Made by a program: the position numbers and the translations under genes. A stretch of DNA of 64,000 bases from Allobosea sp. Root381 (GTDB lineage Bacteria; Pseudomonadota; Alphaproteobacteria; Rhizobiales; Beijerinckiaceae): positions 389 to 64,388 of the forward strand of contig NZ_LMJT01000017.1 of the NCBI RefSeq assembly GCF_001429395.1, read 5' to 3'. Every line of letters begins with the position of its first letter. The first letter of the stretch is position 1. The notes beneath the pieces were generated by a model, which was not told the DNA's origin, searched no databases, and worked only from the letters and a program-made list of their open reading frames with translations. Below, piece by piece: positions 17,457 to 27,201 of the stretch.

Positions 17457-20400
17457 TCAGAGCGTCACGTTGCCGGAGTTCAGGACGTGGGTGCCCTTGA
17501 GGCTGAGCTCGAAGTCGGCATCCGGGCCGCCATCGACATTGCCCCGCAGCACCGTGTACTCGCCGTCCTCACGGGTCTCGTAGGTGACCAGCAGCTGCGC
17601 AGAGGCGGTGAACTCGCTGCCGCTGACGATGGTGAAGGCCTGGTCGCCCGCCGTTCCGCGGTCGGCGTCGATCCCCGAGAGGTCGAGCCGGTCGCCCGGT
17701 TCGAAGTCCAGGATGGTGTCGCCATCGGCCGCCTGCCCGCTGGTGAAGCGGAAGGTGTCGTTGCCGGCACCGCCCTCCATCACGTTCACGGCGTCACTTG
17801 CGGTGATCGTGTCGTTGCCCGAGCCCGTCGCGACGTTCTCGATCGACCAGAGCGTGTCCGAGCCTGTCTGCGAGCTGTAGGCATTGCCGCGGCCCAGCAG
17901 CCCCGTTCCGAGATTGACCGTGATGTTGGCGGTGATCGCCGACATGTCGAGCGTGTCGATGCCGGTGCCGCCCTCGAGGTCATCCCCGTAATAGGTGTCG
18001 TTGCCGTCACCCGCGCTGGCGACGAAGAGGTCGTTGCCCGCACCGCCGACCACGAAGTCGTTGCCGGTGCCGCCTTCGAGCCGGTCGTCGCCTGCCCCGC
18101 CGAAGAGGCGGTCGTCGCCGGCATCGCCGAAGAGCAGGTCGTTGCCTTCGCCGCCGAAGGCGATGTCGTCGCCCCCGCCCATCGCCAGGACGTCGTTGCC
18201 GGCACCGCCTTCGGCCAGGTCCGCGCCCTCCCCGGCGGAGATGGCATCGTCGCCGCCATTCCCGATCAGGACGTCGTCACCGGCGAAGCCGACGATGCTG
18301 TCCGCGGCAGCCGAGCCGATCAGGACATCGGTCTGCGCCGTTCCCGTCCGCACCCCGCCGGAGGCCGGCGGCGCAGCGTTGTCGTCGTCGCAGCCACAAT
18401 CGTCTTCATCATCGTCATGGTCGTCGTCCTGATCGTCGTCGTCATTGACGCAGGTTTCGCCGTCGTCGTCCTCGTCCTCGTCCTCATCATCGTCATCGTC
18501 ATCGTCGTGATGATGGTCATCGTCATCGTCATCGCCGACCGACAGCACCGGATCGAAGTCACCCGAGAAGCAGATCTGGTGCTGGCCGTTGGAGAGCGTC
18601 GAGATGCCGGTCTCCGGATCGAAGCTACGCTCGTAGTCGGCAGGGTCGCTGCCGGCCGGCAGCTCGACCACATCCTGCGGGCGGAGGCTGCCGATGATCG
18701 TGTCGTTGCCGCCATTGGAGCGGAAGACGATGCGATGCGCCGAGGTCAGGGCCGAGATGTCGACGGTGTCGTCGCCCGCGCCGCCGTTGATCGTGATCGT
18801 GTTCACGTCGAGGCTGGTATTGGCAAAGTCGCCGATCACCTGGACCGTATCGTTGCCATTGTCCGTGTTGACGACGATTTCCTCGATGTTCCACAGCTCG
18901 GCGATGACCGCCGCATTCGTGGTGCCGCCCCTTGTGATCACGATCTCCGTGCCGGCGTTCAGCCCGGTAATGCCCGCCGCCTCCGCGGCCTCCCGGGAAT
19001 AGATCCGGTAGAACTCGGCGACGTTGTTGGCCGTGTTGCCGTTGATGACGAAGGTGTCGTCCGTCCCGGCCCCGCCATCGACGATGTCGCGCCCGTCGCT
19101 GCCGTTGAGGCTGTTCGCCTGGGCGTTGTTGGCGTTCCAGACGATGGTATCGTTGCCACCGCCGGCGAGGATGATGTCGTTGCCCAGGCCACCGTCGAAG
19201 GTGCTGGCGGCATCATTACCGATCAGGATGTTGTTGCCCGCCGTGCCATCGACCGTGCCGTTGACGTCGCGGGTCACGTTCACGGTGGCATTGGCGGTAT
19301 CGCCGGGGGCGCCGGTGGCGGTGTAGGTGAAGCTGCCTCCGGCGTTTCCGGTCGTGGGATCGGTGAAGCTCACCGAGCTCGCATTGTGCGAAAGGTTGGT
19401 CAGGCTGTTGGCGTTGCCGACGCCCGTGATGCTGATCGGGCTGTCGGGATCGACATCGTTGGCGAGAAGGGCCCATTTCGGCACCACAATGCTCGTCGTG
19501 CCGCTGATATTGGTGATGACCGTATCGTTGTTGGCCACCACATCGTCGTCCACCGGCACGACATTGATGCTGGCGACGGCGACATTGCTGTCGACGATAC
19601 CGTCATTGACCGTGATCTCGATCAGGCGCTGGCCTGCCGCGGGCGCGTCGCTGGTGTTCTCGAATCGGACGGCCTGGATCGCGGACTGGTAGGCGGCGAG
19701 CGACGCCTCGCCGGACAGCGTCAAGGTGATGATGCCCGCCACGCTGGTGTTGATCGCCGCAGTGATTCCCTGCGGCAGCGCCCCCTGGACGAAGAGCCGA
19801 TCCCCTGCGGAAGCGTTGGTCAGCACGATCCGCGCCGAGGCGATCTCGCTGCCGTCGTCGGTGATGCCCGGACGGTTGGCGATCGCAGCCCCCGCCCCGT
19901 TCTCCGTGTAGCTCGTCTGGAGATCGGTCGTCGGCGCGGCCGAGGGCACGAAGAGATCGACCCGCAGGTTGTCGATCACGACGCTCTCATTGCCGTTGTC
20001 GATGCCCGACACCTCGAACCGAATCTTGGCAGCAGCGGTGAACGGCCCGACGAGATCGAAGGTCGGAGTGCTGCTAACACTGCCCCCGATCGTACCGAGC
20101 GGCTCGAAGGTCGTGCCGTCGGCCGAGAAGAAGACCGTGACCTGCTCCCCGGCATCGAGATTGTTCGCCACGGCGCTGAAGCTCAGCTGAGCCGATGCGG
20201 CGGTGGACAGGTCGAGCTCCCTCGTGATGATCGCGCCGTTGCCGGTCCCGAAGCGCAGCGCCGATCCGGCCAGCGTGATCTGGCCGTTGTTGCTCACATT
20301 CGCCCCGTCGTCGCTCTCCGTCCAGTCCGGTCCCCAGGCGATCGAGCCGGAGGAATTGCCATAGCCTCCCTGGCCGAAGCTGGTGGCGTAGTTGCCAGCG

Positions 20401-23400
20401 GCGCTGAAGGCATGGAGCTTCAGCTCCGGCGGCGAGAAGGTGATCGTCTCATCGGCGAATTGCAGCTTCTCGATGTTGTAGAGCCGGTCGACACCGTCCG
20501 AGACGCGGTTGCGCCCGGTTACGGGATCGATCGCGCCGCCCGTCTGGCTGATATGCGCGACCGTGATGCTGCCATCCGCGTTCGAGGTGATCTCGTAATT
20601 CTCGCGCACATCCCAGTAGACCGCGGTATCGACATCATCCGCGGACCCGCCGTCGAGAATCTCGCGGACGATCGACAGCCGCTCCGGCGAGATCACGCCG
20701 CTGACCATGAGCTCGGGCAGCGTCTTGCCGTTCCAGGCATCGACCGTGGCGTTCTGGATCACCTGCGTCAGCGAGTCGACGGAAGCAAGCTGGTTGCCAT
20801 CTTCGTCGCTGATCTTGACGCGGACGTTGAGATAGCGGTCACCATCGATGATGTCGTCGCCGCCGCGGCCCTCGATCACGTCGCTGCCGCCGCCGCCGAG
20901 CAGGATGTTGCCGCCGACGAAGATGTCCTCGATCGTGCCGGTCTTTCCGTCTTCCCAGGAGCCGTCGGCCCAGTATTGGCCATTGACCATCAAGTCGCCG
21001 GTGACGATCTGGTCGAGCCCGGCGATGCGGTCGATCGCGGCGCGGTTCAGCTCGTTGTAGCGGAAGCCCGTCTCCGGCGTCGGATCGGTGGTGGTGCCGC
21101 CCTCCGCACCGTTTCCGGCGCGGTCGTCGCCGCGCAGCACGTCGTTATGCTGCCAGCCGGAAAGGCCTTCCACCTGGCTGAAGCGGTCGCGCAGCACCTC
21201 GTTCGGCAGGGTCGTGAAGATGTCGACCTTCATGTCGGAGTTGGCGCCGGTCTGCTCGCCCTTGTGGGTCACCCAGTCATGGCCCCACATGCCGATGAAC
21301 TTCTGGATGCCCGCGCCGCCGAACATGATGTCGTCGCCCGAATCCGCGTCGTAGTCGGTGTCGCCGGATCCGCCGTTGAGCACGTCATGGCCGAGGATGG
21401 TCGAGTTGAAGAACAGCTCGCCATTGTCGCCGGCGATGTAGTCGAAGCCGCCTCCGGCCTCGACCCAGTCGTCGCCCTCGTTGCCGAACAGCATGTTGAT
21501 GCCGTCGCCGCCGACGATGAAGTCGTTGTCCTCGCCGCCGCGGATCTCGCCGTCATCGGCACCGGAGACCAGGTAGTCCTGGCCGTCGCCGCCGAAGATC
21601 AGCGACATGCCGGTACCGTCGACGATCACGTCATGCCCGGCCTCGCCCTTGAGCACGCTGACTGCGCCGATATCGGTCCCGGCCGAGGTGATGATGTCGT
21701 TGCCCTCGCCGCCATTGATCGAGTCGACGCCATAGCCGGCCTCGATGCGGTCATTGCCCGCGCCGCCCCAGACGGTGTCGTCGCCGCCGCCCGCGACGAT
21801 GTGGTCGTCGCCGCTGGTGCCCTGGATGACGATGTGGTCGTTGCCGTTGAAGCGGAAGTAGTTGGTCCCGCGTTCGACCAGGCTGGAGATCGCCTGCAGC
21901 ACGGGGTTGTCGTGCTGCGGATCGACCTGCCCGGTCATCTGCATCTGCTTGAGGTAGTCGACGTAGAAGACGTGGTCGGGCACCGAGAAGATGTCGGCCG
22001 GCAGGGCCAGTCCCTGCTCGCCGAGATTGGTGTTGCGCATGACGATCTTCGCCAGCGAGTTGTTCTCGAGCTCGGTGAGGAAGTTCAGCCCCTGGGCCCG
22101 CGACAGGTAGTAGAACCGGTCGGAGTCCTGCAGGTTCTCCATCTGCAGCTGGAAGACGAAGGAGAAGGTCGAGCCCAGCATGCCGCCGAAGGCCATCTTC
22201 TTCTCGGCCAGGCCGCCGACCCAGAGGTCGACATTGTCCAGGCCGCCGCGTTTCTCGGCATAGGCGCCGGTGCCGTTGAGGAATTCCAGGCGATCACTGG
22301 GGGCGTTCACGCCGCCGAAGACCAGATTGATTGCCGCGTCGCGCTTCGCCTCGGCGGTCGTCGCCGAAGTGACGGTCGAATGCGTGCCATAGGCGGCGAT
22401 GAAGTTGATGATCGATTCCGGATTCTTGAGGTTCGTCGCGAAATCCGACCAGCTCGTATAGGGCCGCAGCAGCGTGTCGCCGTTGGCCAGCTCCTGGAAC
22501 TGGGCGCGAGCCTGGTTCAGCGTCGGCATGCCGGTGTCACGGCCGCGGGCGATGTTGATCGCGGCGAGATCGAGCGGGATGCCGACGAGCTGGTTGCGCA
22601 GGACGTCGGTGACGAATTCGTCGATCTCGTTGCCGCGCTGGGCTGACATGCCCAGCGCGATCGCGCCCGCCATCTGCGCCTGCGTCACATCCGTGGTCTC
22701 GAAGGCAAGCGGGTTCAGGAAAGCGTCGAACAGCCGCATCTTGTCGGGAGAGCCGTCCGCGAAGATGCGGTCGACGCTCTGGTTCAGCATGGAATGACCG
22801 AACCGATAGACCACATTCGCGAACTCGGCGAAGATCGCCGGGTTGAGGTCGACATCCGGCTCGACGATGAAGAGGTCGACGTCCGGCTGGATCTTGCGGG
22901 CGAACTCCTCGAAGACGAGGTGCTGGTACTGCATCTCGGTGGCGACGCGCGCCGCCTGGAACAGACGCTCGCCGTCCCAGCTGCCATCGGCGTGCTTCCA
23001 CGAGGCGATGAACTCCGCATCGCCCGATGCCGTGATCGTCGCCTTGATCTCCTCGACCTGTCGGTTGTGCTCGGCATGGAAAATGTAGTGGACGGCGGTC
23101 AGGCCGATGTTCTCGTTGCCGCGGCCGTCACCCGTGATGAAATGCGCATCGAGCATTTCGTTGTCGTAGGAGGTCTGCTGACCGCGCTCATTGAAGGCGC
23201 CGGAATATCCAGTCGCGCTGTCGCTGTCGGCCTGCAGCACGCCGCCGATCAGCACTGGCACCGCCGCATGAGCGATGTCGTCTAGGAAGGCGTTGGGCAG
23301 GCGGACGGCGCTGGCGAGACTCGCCGGCGCCGTGGGTGTGCCGGAGATGACGAGGTCGTCGGCGGTGTTCGGCACCCCGTCGGGGCCGACACCGACGATC

Positions 23401-24698
23401 ACCTGCGCGTAGCCCGTGTCCGGATCCGGGATGAACCTGCCATAGGGGTCGGTTCGCAGCAGCGGAACTTTGCCGACATCGGCGTCGGTGAGTTCGATGC
23501 CGAGCATCGTTCGCGCCTGGTCCTTGATGTCCTTCCAGGTCGCCAGGCCGCCATTGGCGCCTTCGAGCAGCAGGCCGGTGGCGACGGGCTTACCGTCCGG
23601 GCCGAGCTCGTATTCCCGCAGGAAGACCTGGTGCGAAGCATGCGAGGTGTAGGTCTGGTTCTGGTCGACCCATGGCGTGGTGACGTTGGCCGCCTCGTCA
23701 TCAACGGAGACGCGCGTCAGCACCATGAAGTTCGTGTGCGGCGTGGCCGGGTTGTAGAGCGGGTCGTCCGGCTGGAGCGGGATGTAGACGGTGCCGTTCC
23801 CGCCCTTCTTCACGAGGTCGAGGCCGTGATCGAAGAACTGGCCGAAGAGCGTGAACCAGGAATTATAGGGCGCGGAGAGGCCCTCATCCGGCGCGACGTT
23901 CGGCAGCAGAACGGTGTTGCCGTCAAGCTCGACCCCATGCTGGTCGAGCAGCGCCGCCAGCGCTCCGGCATCAGCCAGGGCATCGTCGCGCCCCTGCGTG
24001 GCGGCCGTCACGGCGTTGCTTGCGATCTCAAGCGCCGCGAGCAGAGGCTGCAGCTCGGCGATCGTTTCGGCTGCGGCAATGTCCTCCAAAACTTGATTAT
24101 GGGCCTCCTGAGCCGTGAGCAGTGCCGCCTCGGCCGCGTCGAGCGCCGCGAGAGCACCCGGCTGAGCCTGATGGGCGGCCCGGATCTGGGTCACGAGCCC
24201 GGGAATCTGCGCTTCCGATACGCCCGCATGGCGCAGCGCCGCAGCGATGGCGGCGGGATTGTCGAGCGTCTGGTCGACGATCAGGTTCGAGATGATGCGC
24301 GGATCCGCATCGACGACGGTGCCGGGAGCCAACTGGCCGGGCGCCAGCGCCGTGCCGCCGGTCGAGGCGTAGTTGTTGTTGTTGAGCCAGACCGGATTGG
24401 TCGGCGTCCCGAACATCAGGGCGTCGTCCTCCTCGTTGACCCAGTTCGGCTGCGTCAGCTGCGGGAAGGGCTCGCCCGAGGCGCCCCAGCGCTCACGGCC
24501 GGGCACGAGGTTGTTGTAGCTGCCATCGACGGTGCGCAACCCGTTTGGCAGCAGCGGATTGTCCACGAGTTCCCTGAGAGCATCGCCGATCTGGTCGATG
24601 CTGTCGGTGCCGGAGACGCCAGCGATCATCGCGCTGTGCTGCTCGGCAATTTCGATCTGCTTGAGAATGAACTGGAGATCGTGCGCGTTGAGCTTCAT
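17457..24698 (-). CDS. Giant secreted RTX heme peroxidase (animal-peroxidase family, MopA-like)
   Basis: 2413 residues from ATG 24698 (SD TGAGG, about 6 nt before). Residues 45-760 are an animal-type heme peroxidase. The distal GQFFDH motif puts Gln287 and His291 in place, an AEHNR segment lies near 545, and YRFGHS carries the proximal His635. An Ala-rich helical insert lies at 180-250. After it come an RTX block (about 955-1200), beta-sandwich and cadherin-like domains (about 1430-1800), a beta region, an Asp/His/Cys-rich stretch (about 2054-2106), a second RTX block, and the C-terminal export region ending HVLNSGNVTL. This architecture (peroxidase plus hemolysin-type repeats) is that of bacterial peroxicins and of MopA, linked to Mn(II) oxidation in Aurantimonas and Erythrobacter. 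Mn oxidation here is inference. The adjacent exporter is the likely secretion route. Confidence 0.92.
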   Translation of the reverse strand: MKLNAHDLQFILKQIEIAEQHSAMIAGVSGTDSIDQIGDALRELVDNPLLPNGLRTVDGSYNNLVPGRERWGASGEPFPQLTQPNWVNEEDDALMFGTPTNPVWLNNNNYASTGGTALAPGQLAPGTVVDADPRIISNLIVDQTLDNPAAIAAALRHAGVSEAQIPGLVTQIRAAHQAQPGALAALDAAEAALLTAQEAHNQVLEDIAAAETIAELQPLLAALEIASNAVTAATQGRDDALADAGALAALLDQHGVELDGNTVLLPNVAPDEGLSAPYNSWFTLFGQFFDHGLDLVKKGGNGTVYIPLQPDDPLYNPATPHTNFMVLTRVSVDDEAANVTTPWVDQNQTYTSHASHQVFLREYELGPDGKPVATGLLLEGANGGLATWKDIKDQARTMLGIELTDADVGKVPLLRTDPYGRFIPDPDTGYAQVIVGVGPDGVPNTADDLVISGTPTAPASLASAVRLPNAFLDDIAHAAVPVLIGGVLQADSDSATGYSGAFNERGQQTSYDNEMLDAHFITGDGRGNENIGLTAVHYIFHAEHNRQVEEIKATITASGDAEFIASWKHADGSWDGERLFQAARVATEMQYQHLVFEEFARKIQPDVDLFIVEPDVDLNPAIFAEFANVVYRFGHSMLNQSVDRIFADGSPDKMRLFDAFLNPLAFETTDVTQAQMAGAIALGMSAQRGNEIDEFVTDVLRNQLVGIPLDLAAINIARGRDTGMPTLNQARAQFQELANGDTLLRPYTSWSDFATNLKNPESIINFIAAYGTHSTVTSATTAEAKRDAAINLVFGGVNAPSDRLEFLNGTGAYAEKRGGLDNVDLWVGGLAEKKMAFGGMLGSTFSFVFQLQMENLQDSDRFYYLSRAQGLNFLTELENNSLAKIVMRNTNLGEQGLALPADIFSVPDHVFYVDYLKQMQMTGQVDPQHDNPVLQAISSLVERGTNYFRFNGNDHIVIQGTSGDDHIVAGGGDDTVWGGAGNDRIEAGYGVDSINGGEGNDIITSAGTDIGAVSVLKGEAGHDVIVDGTGMSLIFGGDGQDYLVSGADDGEIRGGEDNDFIVGGDGINMLFGNEGDDWVEAGGGFDYIAGDNGELFFNSTILGHDVLNGGSGDTDYDADSGDDIMFGGAGIQKFIGMWGHDWVTHKGEQTGANSDMKVDIFTTLPNEVLRDRFSQVEGLSGWQHNDVLRGDDRAGNGAEGGTTTDPTPETGFRYNELNRAAIDRIAGLDQIVTGDLMVNGQYWADGSWEDGKTGTIEDIFVGGNILLGGGGSDVIEGRGGDDIIDGDRYLNVRVKISDEDGNQLASVDSLTQVIQNATVDAWNGKTLPELMVSGVISPERLSIVREILDGGSADDVDTAVYWDVRENYEITSNADGSITVAHISQTGGAIDPVTGRNRVSDGVDRLYNIEKLQFADETITFSPPELKLHAFSAAGNYATSFGQGGYGNSSGSIAWGPDWTESDDGANVSNNGQITLAGSALRFGTGNGAIITRELDLSTAASAQLSFSAVANNLDAGEQVTVFFSADGTTFEPLGTIGGSVSSTPTFDLVGPFTAAAKIRFEVSGIDNGNESVVIDNLRVDLFVPSAAPTTDLQTSYTENGAGAAIANRPGITDDGSEIASARIVLTNASAGDRLFVQGALPQGITAAINTSVAGIITLTLSGEASLAAYQSAIQAVRFENTSDAPAAGQRLIEITVNDGIVDSNVAVASINVVPVDDDVVANNDTVITNISGTTSIVVPKWALLANDVDPDSPISITGVGNANSLTNLSHNASSVSFTDPTTGNAGGSFTYTATGAPGDTANATVNVTRDVNGTVDGTAGNNILIGNDAASTFDGGLGNDIILAGGGNDTIVWNANNAQANSLNGSDGRDIVDGGAGTDDTFVINGNTANNVAEFYRIYSREAAEAAGITGLNAGTEIVITRGGTTNAAVIAELWNIEEIVVNTDNGNDTVQVIGDFANTSLDVNTITINGGAGDDTVDISALTSAHRIVFRSNGGNDTIIGSLRPQDVVELPAGSDPADYERSFDPETGISTLSNGQHQICFSGDFDPVLSVGDDDDDDHHHDDDDDDDEDEDEDDDGETCVNDDDDQDDDHDDDEDDCGCDDDNAAPPASGGVRTGTAQTDVLIGSAAADSIVGFAGDDVLIGNGGDDAISAGEGADLAEGGAGNDVLAMGGGDDIAFGGEGNDLLFGDAGDDRLFGGAGDDRLEGGTGNDFVVGGAGNDLFVASAGDGNDTYYGDDLEGGTGIDTLDMSAITANITVNLGTGLLGRGNAYSSQTGSDTLWSIENVATGSGNDTITASDAVNVMEGGAGNDTFRFTSGQAADGDTILDFEPGDRLDLSGIDADRGTAGDQAFTIVSGSEFTASAQLLVTYETREDGEYTVLRGNVDGGPDADFELSLKGTHVLNSGNVTL
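18385..18540. repeat. GTC/ATC triplet-rich tract encoding Asp/His/Cys-rich segment
   Basis: Read on the minus strand this encodes runs of Asp and Glu with a triple His and CGC and single Cys residues, inside the peroxidase gene. It is the same triplet type as the tract in the exporter-operon RTX gene, so length variation between strains is expected. Confidence 0.65.
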
Positions 24699-24879
24699 GG
24701 CAGCCTCACCTAACGAAAGTCGCAGAAGAGATGCAGTGCGCGGCAATCGAAATTGCCGGAACATCCCAGATTAATTGTTCGTTAAGCGAATATGCCGATA
24801 TTTTATTAGAATGATTATCGAGAAAGGTCGCACGATTTTCTGCGACGTATTGCCGTATTACAAACTAGCCTCTAGGCCC

Positions 24880-24901
24880 GCCGATCAACTAGTCGATCGG
24901 C
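24880..24901. promoter_or_regulatory. 22-bp near-perfect palindrome in a divergent promoter region
   Basis: Arms GCCGATC and GATCGGC around ACTAGT; only one position pair breaks the symmetry. It lies 58 bp before the kinase start (24960) and 182 bp before the peroxidase start (24698). NarL/LuxR-type regulators bind such dyads, so the response regulator at 26380 is a candidate (inference). Confidence 0.45.
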
Positions 24902-24959
24902 AGGCTTCAACCTAGACCTTGGACCAGGGTGTCCGGCTGATGATCGCAGCGTCCGCGGA

Positions 24960-26414
24960 ATGCTCGTGAAGGAGGCGAGCCCACCTTCCCTGCCGGTACC
25001 GCCGCGTGACATCGCGACGCTGCCGGAGCTGCGCCTCTCGACGCAGTTCCTGCTGACCGGTGGGCTCTTGCTGCTCCTCGCGATGGTGGGTGCCGGAATC
25101 GCCGTGACGCGCCTCGTCGCCGAAGCGACCATCAACCACACGGCCGCGTACTCCGCCGTCTTCGTCCAGAGCATCGTCGCCCCCTTCGCCGAAGAGCTCG
25201 GCCGGCAGGGCACCCTGTCGCCATCATCCCTGAGCCGGCTCGACGAATTGATGGCCGGGCCGGCGATCAGCGAGCGTTTTCCCTATCTCGAGATCTGGCT
25301 GCGCGACGGCACGGTAGCCTATTCCAACTCGCCCGAGATCATCGGCCGGAAGTTCACGCCGCCGACGGCACTGAGCGAAGCCTTCGCCGGCGAGGTCGTC
25401 TCCGACTTCACCGACCTGCAGACCGCCGAGCATCGCAGCCGTGGCTTCGAGGCGACCTTCCTGGAGGTCTATACGCCCGTACTCGCCGCCTCCGGCGAGA
25501 TCGTCGCTGTGGCCGAGATCCACGAGATCAAGCAACCTCTCCAAGACGGGCTCGCCCGCATCAGGCTGATCAGCTGGCTCGCGGTCGCTGCCAGCACATT
25601 GGTCATCATGGCCGGGCTCTACGGCGTCGTCAGGCGCGGCACGCGCACCATCGAGCGCCAGCAGGCCGCACTTCTCGTCCGCGCCGCGGAGGCAGAGCAA
25701 TTCGCGGCGGCCAATCGCGCGCTCGGCGTCAGGCTACGCAACGCCTCCGCCCGGACGGTCGAGATCCACGAGAACACGATCCGCCGTCTCGGCGCCGACC
25801 TGCATGACGGGCCCGCCCAACTCGTCGGCTTCGCACAGCTCAAGCTCGACGAGTTCGCCGCGGCGTCGAGCCCGGGCGCGCGGACGCGGCTGCGGGAAAT
25901 GATCCGGACCGCGCTGGCCGAGGCGATCCACGAGATCCGCGCGATCGCCAGCGGGGCGCTTCTTCCGGAACTGCACGCGCTCACCTTGTCCGAGGTCATC
26001 TCGCGGGCGGTACAGGCCCATGTCATGCGCACCGGCGCGCAGGTCGCGCTGGAGGCCGTACCCATTGTCGTGGATGTCGCCGATGCCGCACGCGCCTGCG
26101 TCTATCGCTTCGTCCAGGAAGGGCTGAACAACGCCTACCGGCATGCTGCCGGCGGCGGGTGCACGGTCAGCTGCAGCCTCGATGGCAACTGGCTCGGCAT
26201 CACCGTCAGCAGCCGCGGCCGGACGCCGCCGGCGGCGCGGGACGAGGCAGCGGGTCCGCGCCTCGGCCTTATCGGCATGCGCGAGCGGATCGAAAGCCTC
26301 GGCGGCACGCTCACGCTCGAAACCGACGACCGGGGCAGGACGCGCGTGACCATGTCGATCGAGCTCCAGGGAGGGTTGCTTGCAGACGAACAAGACCAGG
26401 GTCGTGATCATTGA
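24960..26414 (+). CDS. NarL-type sensor histidine kinase with periplasmic sensor domain
   Basis: 484 residues: TM1 about 29-50, periplasmic Cache-like domain 51-195, TM2 about 198-220, a linker helix, HisKA_3 dimerisation domain with phospho-acceptor in GADLHDGPAQLV (about His281) and a HATPase domain with FVQEGLNNAYRHA and GLIGMRERIESLGG. The response regulator starts inside its 3' end (35-bp overlap), so the two form one unit. It is divergent from the RTX peroxidase, with the palindrome at 24880 between them. The SD before ATG 24960 is weak. Signal unknown. Confidence 0.92.
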   Translation: MLVKEASPPSLPVPPRDIATLPELRLSTQFLLTGGLLLLLAMVGAGIAVTRLVAEATINHTAAYSAVFVQSIVAPFAEELGRQGTLSPSSLSRLDELMAGPAISERFPYLEIWLRDGTVAYSNSPEIIGRKFTPPTALSEAFAGEVVSDFTDLQTAEHRSRGFEATFLEVYTPVLAASGEIVAVAEIHEIKQPLQDGLARIRLISWLAVAASTLVIMAGLYGVVRRGTRTIERQQAALLVRAAEAEQFAAANRALGVRLRNASARTVEIHENTIRRLGADLHDGPAQLVGFAQLKLDEFAAASSPGARTRLREMIRTALAEAIHEIRAIASGALLPELHALTLSEVISRAVQAHVMRTGAQVALEAVPIVVDVADAARACVYRFVQEGLNNAYRHAAGGGCTVSCSLDGNWLGITVSSRGRTPPAARDEAAGPRLGLIGMRERIESLGGTLTLETDDRGRTRVTMSIELQGGLLADEQDQGRDH

Positions 26415-27018
26415 TGATCACTCGATCTTCCGCAGCGGGGTGGTGCAGGCGCTGAGCGGCGCGGGCGACATCGTCATCGATGCCGAGGGAGCGAGCGCGG
26501 ACGAGGCGCTTGTCCTCTGCGAGCGCCATGCCCCGCAAGTTGCCCTGCTCGACCTCTCCATGCCGGGCAACGGCCTGGAGGCGGCTGCGGCCTTGCGCAA
26601 GCACTCCCCGGACACGAGGGTGGTGATCCTGACGGTGTCCGAAGACGAGGAGACCTTGGTCGATGCGCTCGACGCCGGCGTTGCCGGATATGCCCTCAAG
26701 GGTATCTCGGCCTCCGAGCTCGCCGAGGTGATCCGGACGGTGATGCGGGGCGAAACCTATCTGCCGCCGAGCATGGCAGCCCGGCTGGTCAAGAGCCTGC
26801 GTACCATCAGCCCGGAGCTCGAGAGGCTGAACAGTCTCTCGGCGCGGGAACGCCTGGTGCTGCGCCTGATAGCCCAGGGTTTCACCAACCAGGAGGTGGC
26901 CGAAGCCACCGGCGGCACCATCAAGACGGTCAAGTTCCACGTCTCCAACATCCTGGAGAAGCTGTCGTTAAGGAACAGAACCGAGGCAGCAATCTTCTTC
27001 CAGAAGAATGGTCAATGA
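26380..27018 (+). CDS. NarL/LuxR-type response regulator
   Basis: 212 residues from TTG 26380, with SD GGGAGGG a few nt upstream inside the kinase gene. The receiver has the acidic pair Asp12-Asp13, phospho-acceptor Asp58 (LLDLSMPG) and the conserved Lys near 108. The LuxR-type HTH lies at about 148-205 (ERLVLRLIAQGFTNQEVAE, TVKFHVSNILEKL). It is the cognate partner of the kinase at 24960. Candidate targets are the peroxidase/secretion genes and its own operon through the 24880 palindrome, and possibly the convergent autotransporter. Confidence 0.93.
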   Translation: MQTNKTRVVIIDDHSIFRSGVVQALSGAGDIVIDAEGASADEALVLCERHAPQVALLDLSMPGNGLEAAAALRKHSPDTRVVILTVSEDEETLVDALDAGVAGYALKGISASELAEVIRTVMRGETYLPPSMAARLVKSLRTISPELERLNSLSARERLVLRLIAQGFTNQEVAEATGGTIKTVKFHVSNILEKLSLRNRTEAAIFFQKNGQ

Positions 27019-27201
27019 CGAGCGGGTCCTTCTTGTTGCCCCGTCAGCCTGTTCACACCTGCGTTGCGGCCGGCCTCGGGCGCCAGCCGGCGGCTCGGCT
27101 GGACTGGTCGAGGTAACGCGGCATGCGGTCTCGACCGATCGGCAGTGGACACCGGCCTCCCGCCGGATAGACGCGTGGCGTCCCTGCACAGCCCGGCGGT
27201 T

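Noticed and set aside
15789-22646. A 2285-codon open frame on the plus strand across the exporter and peroxidase genes
   Set aside because: It is antisense to recognisable domains, crosses an intergenic region, and consists of repetitive Asp/Ala/Val/Gly sequence that arises from the complement of RTX repeats and GC codon bias.
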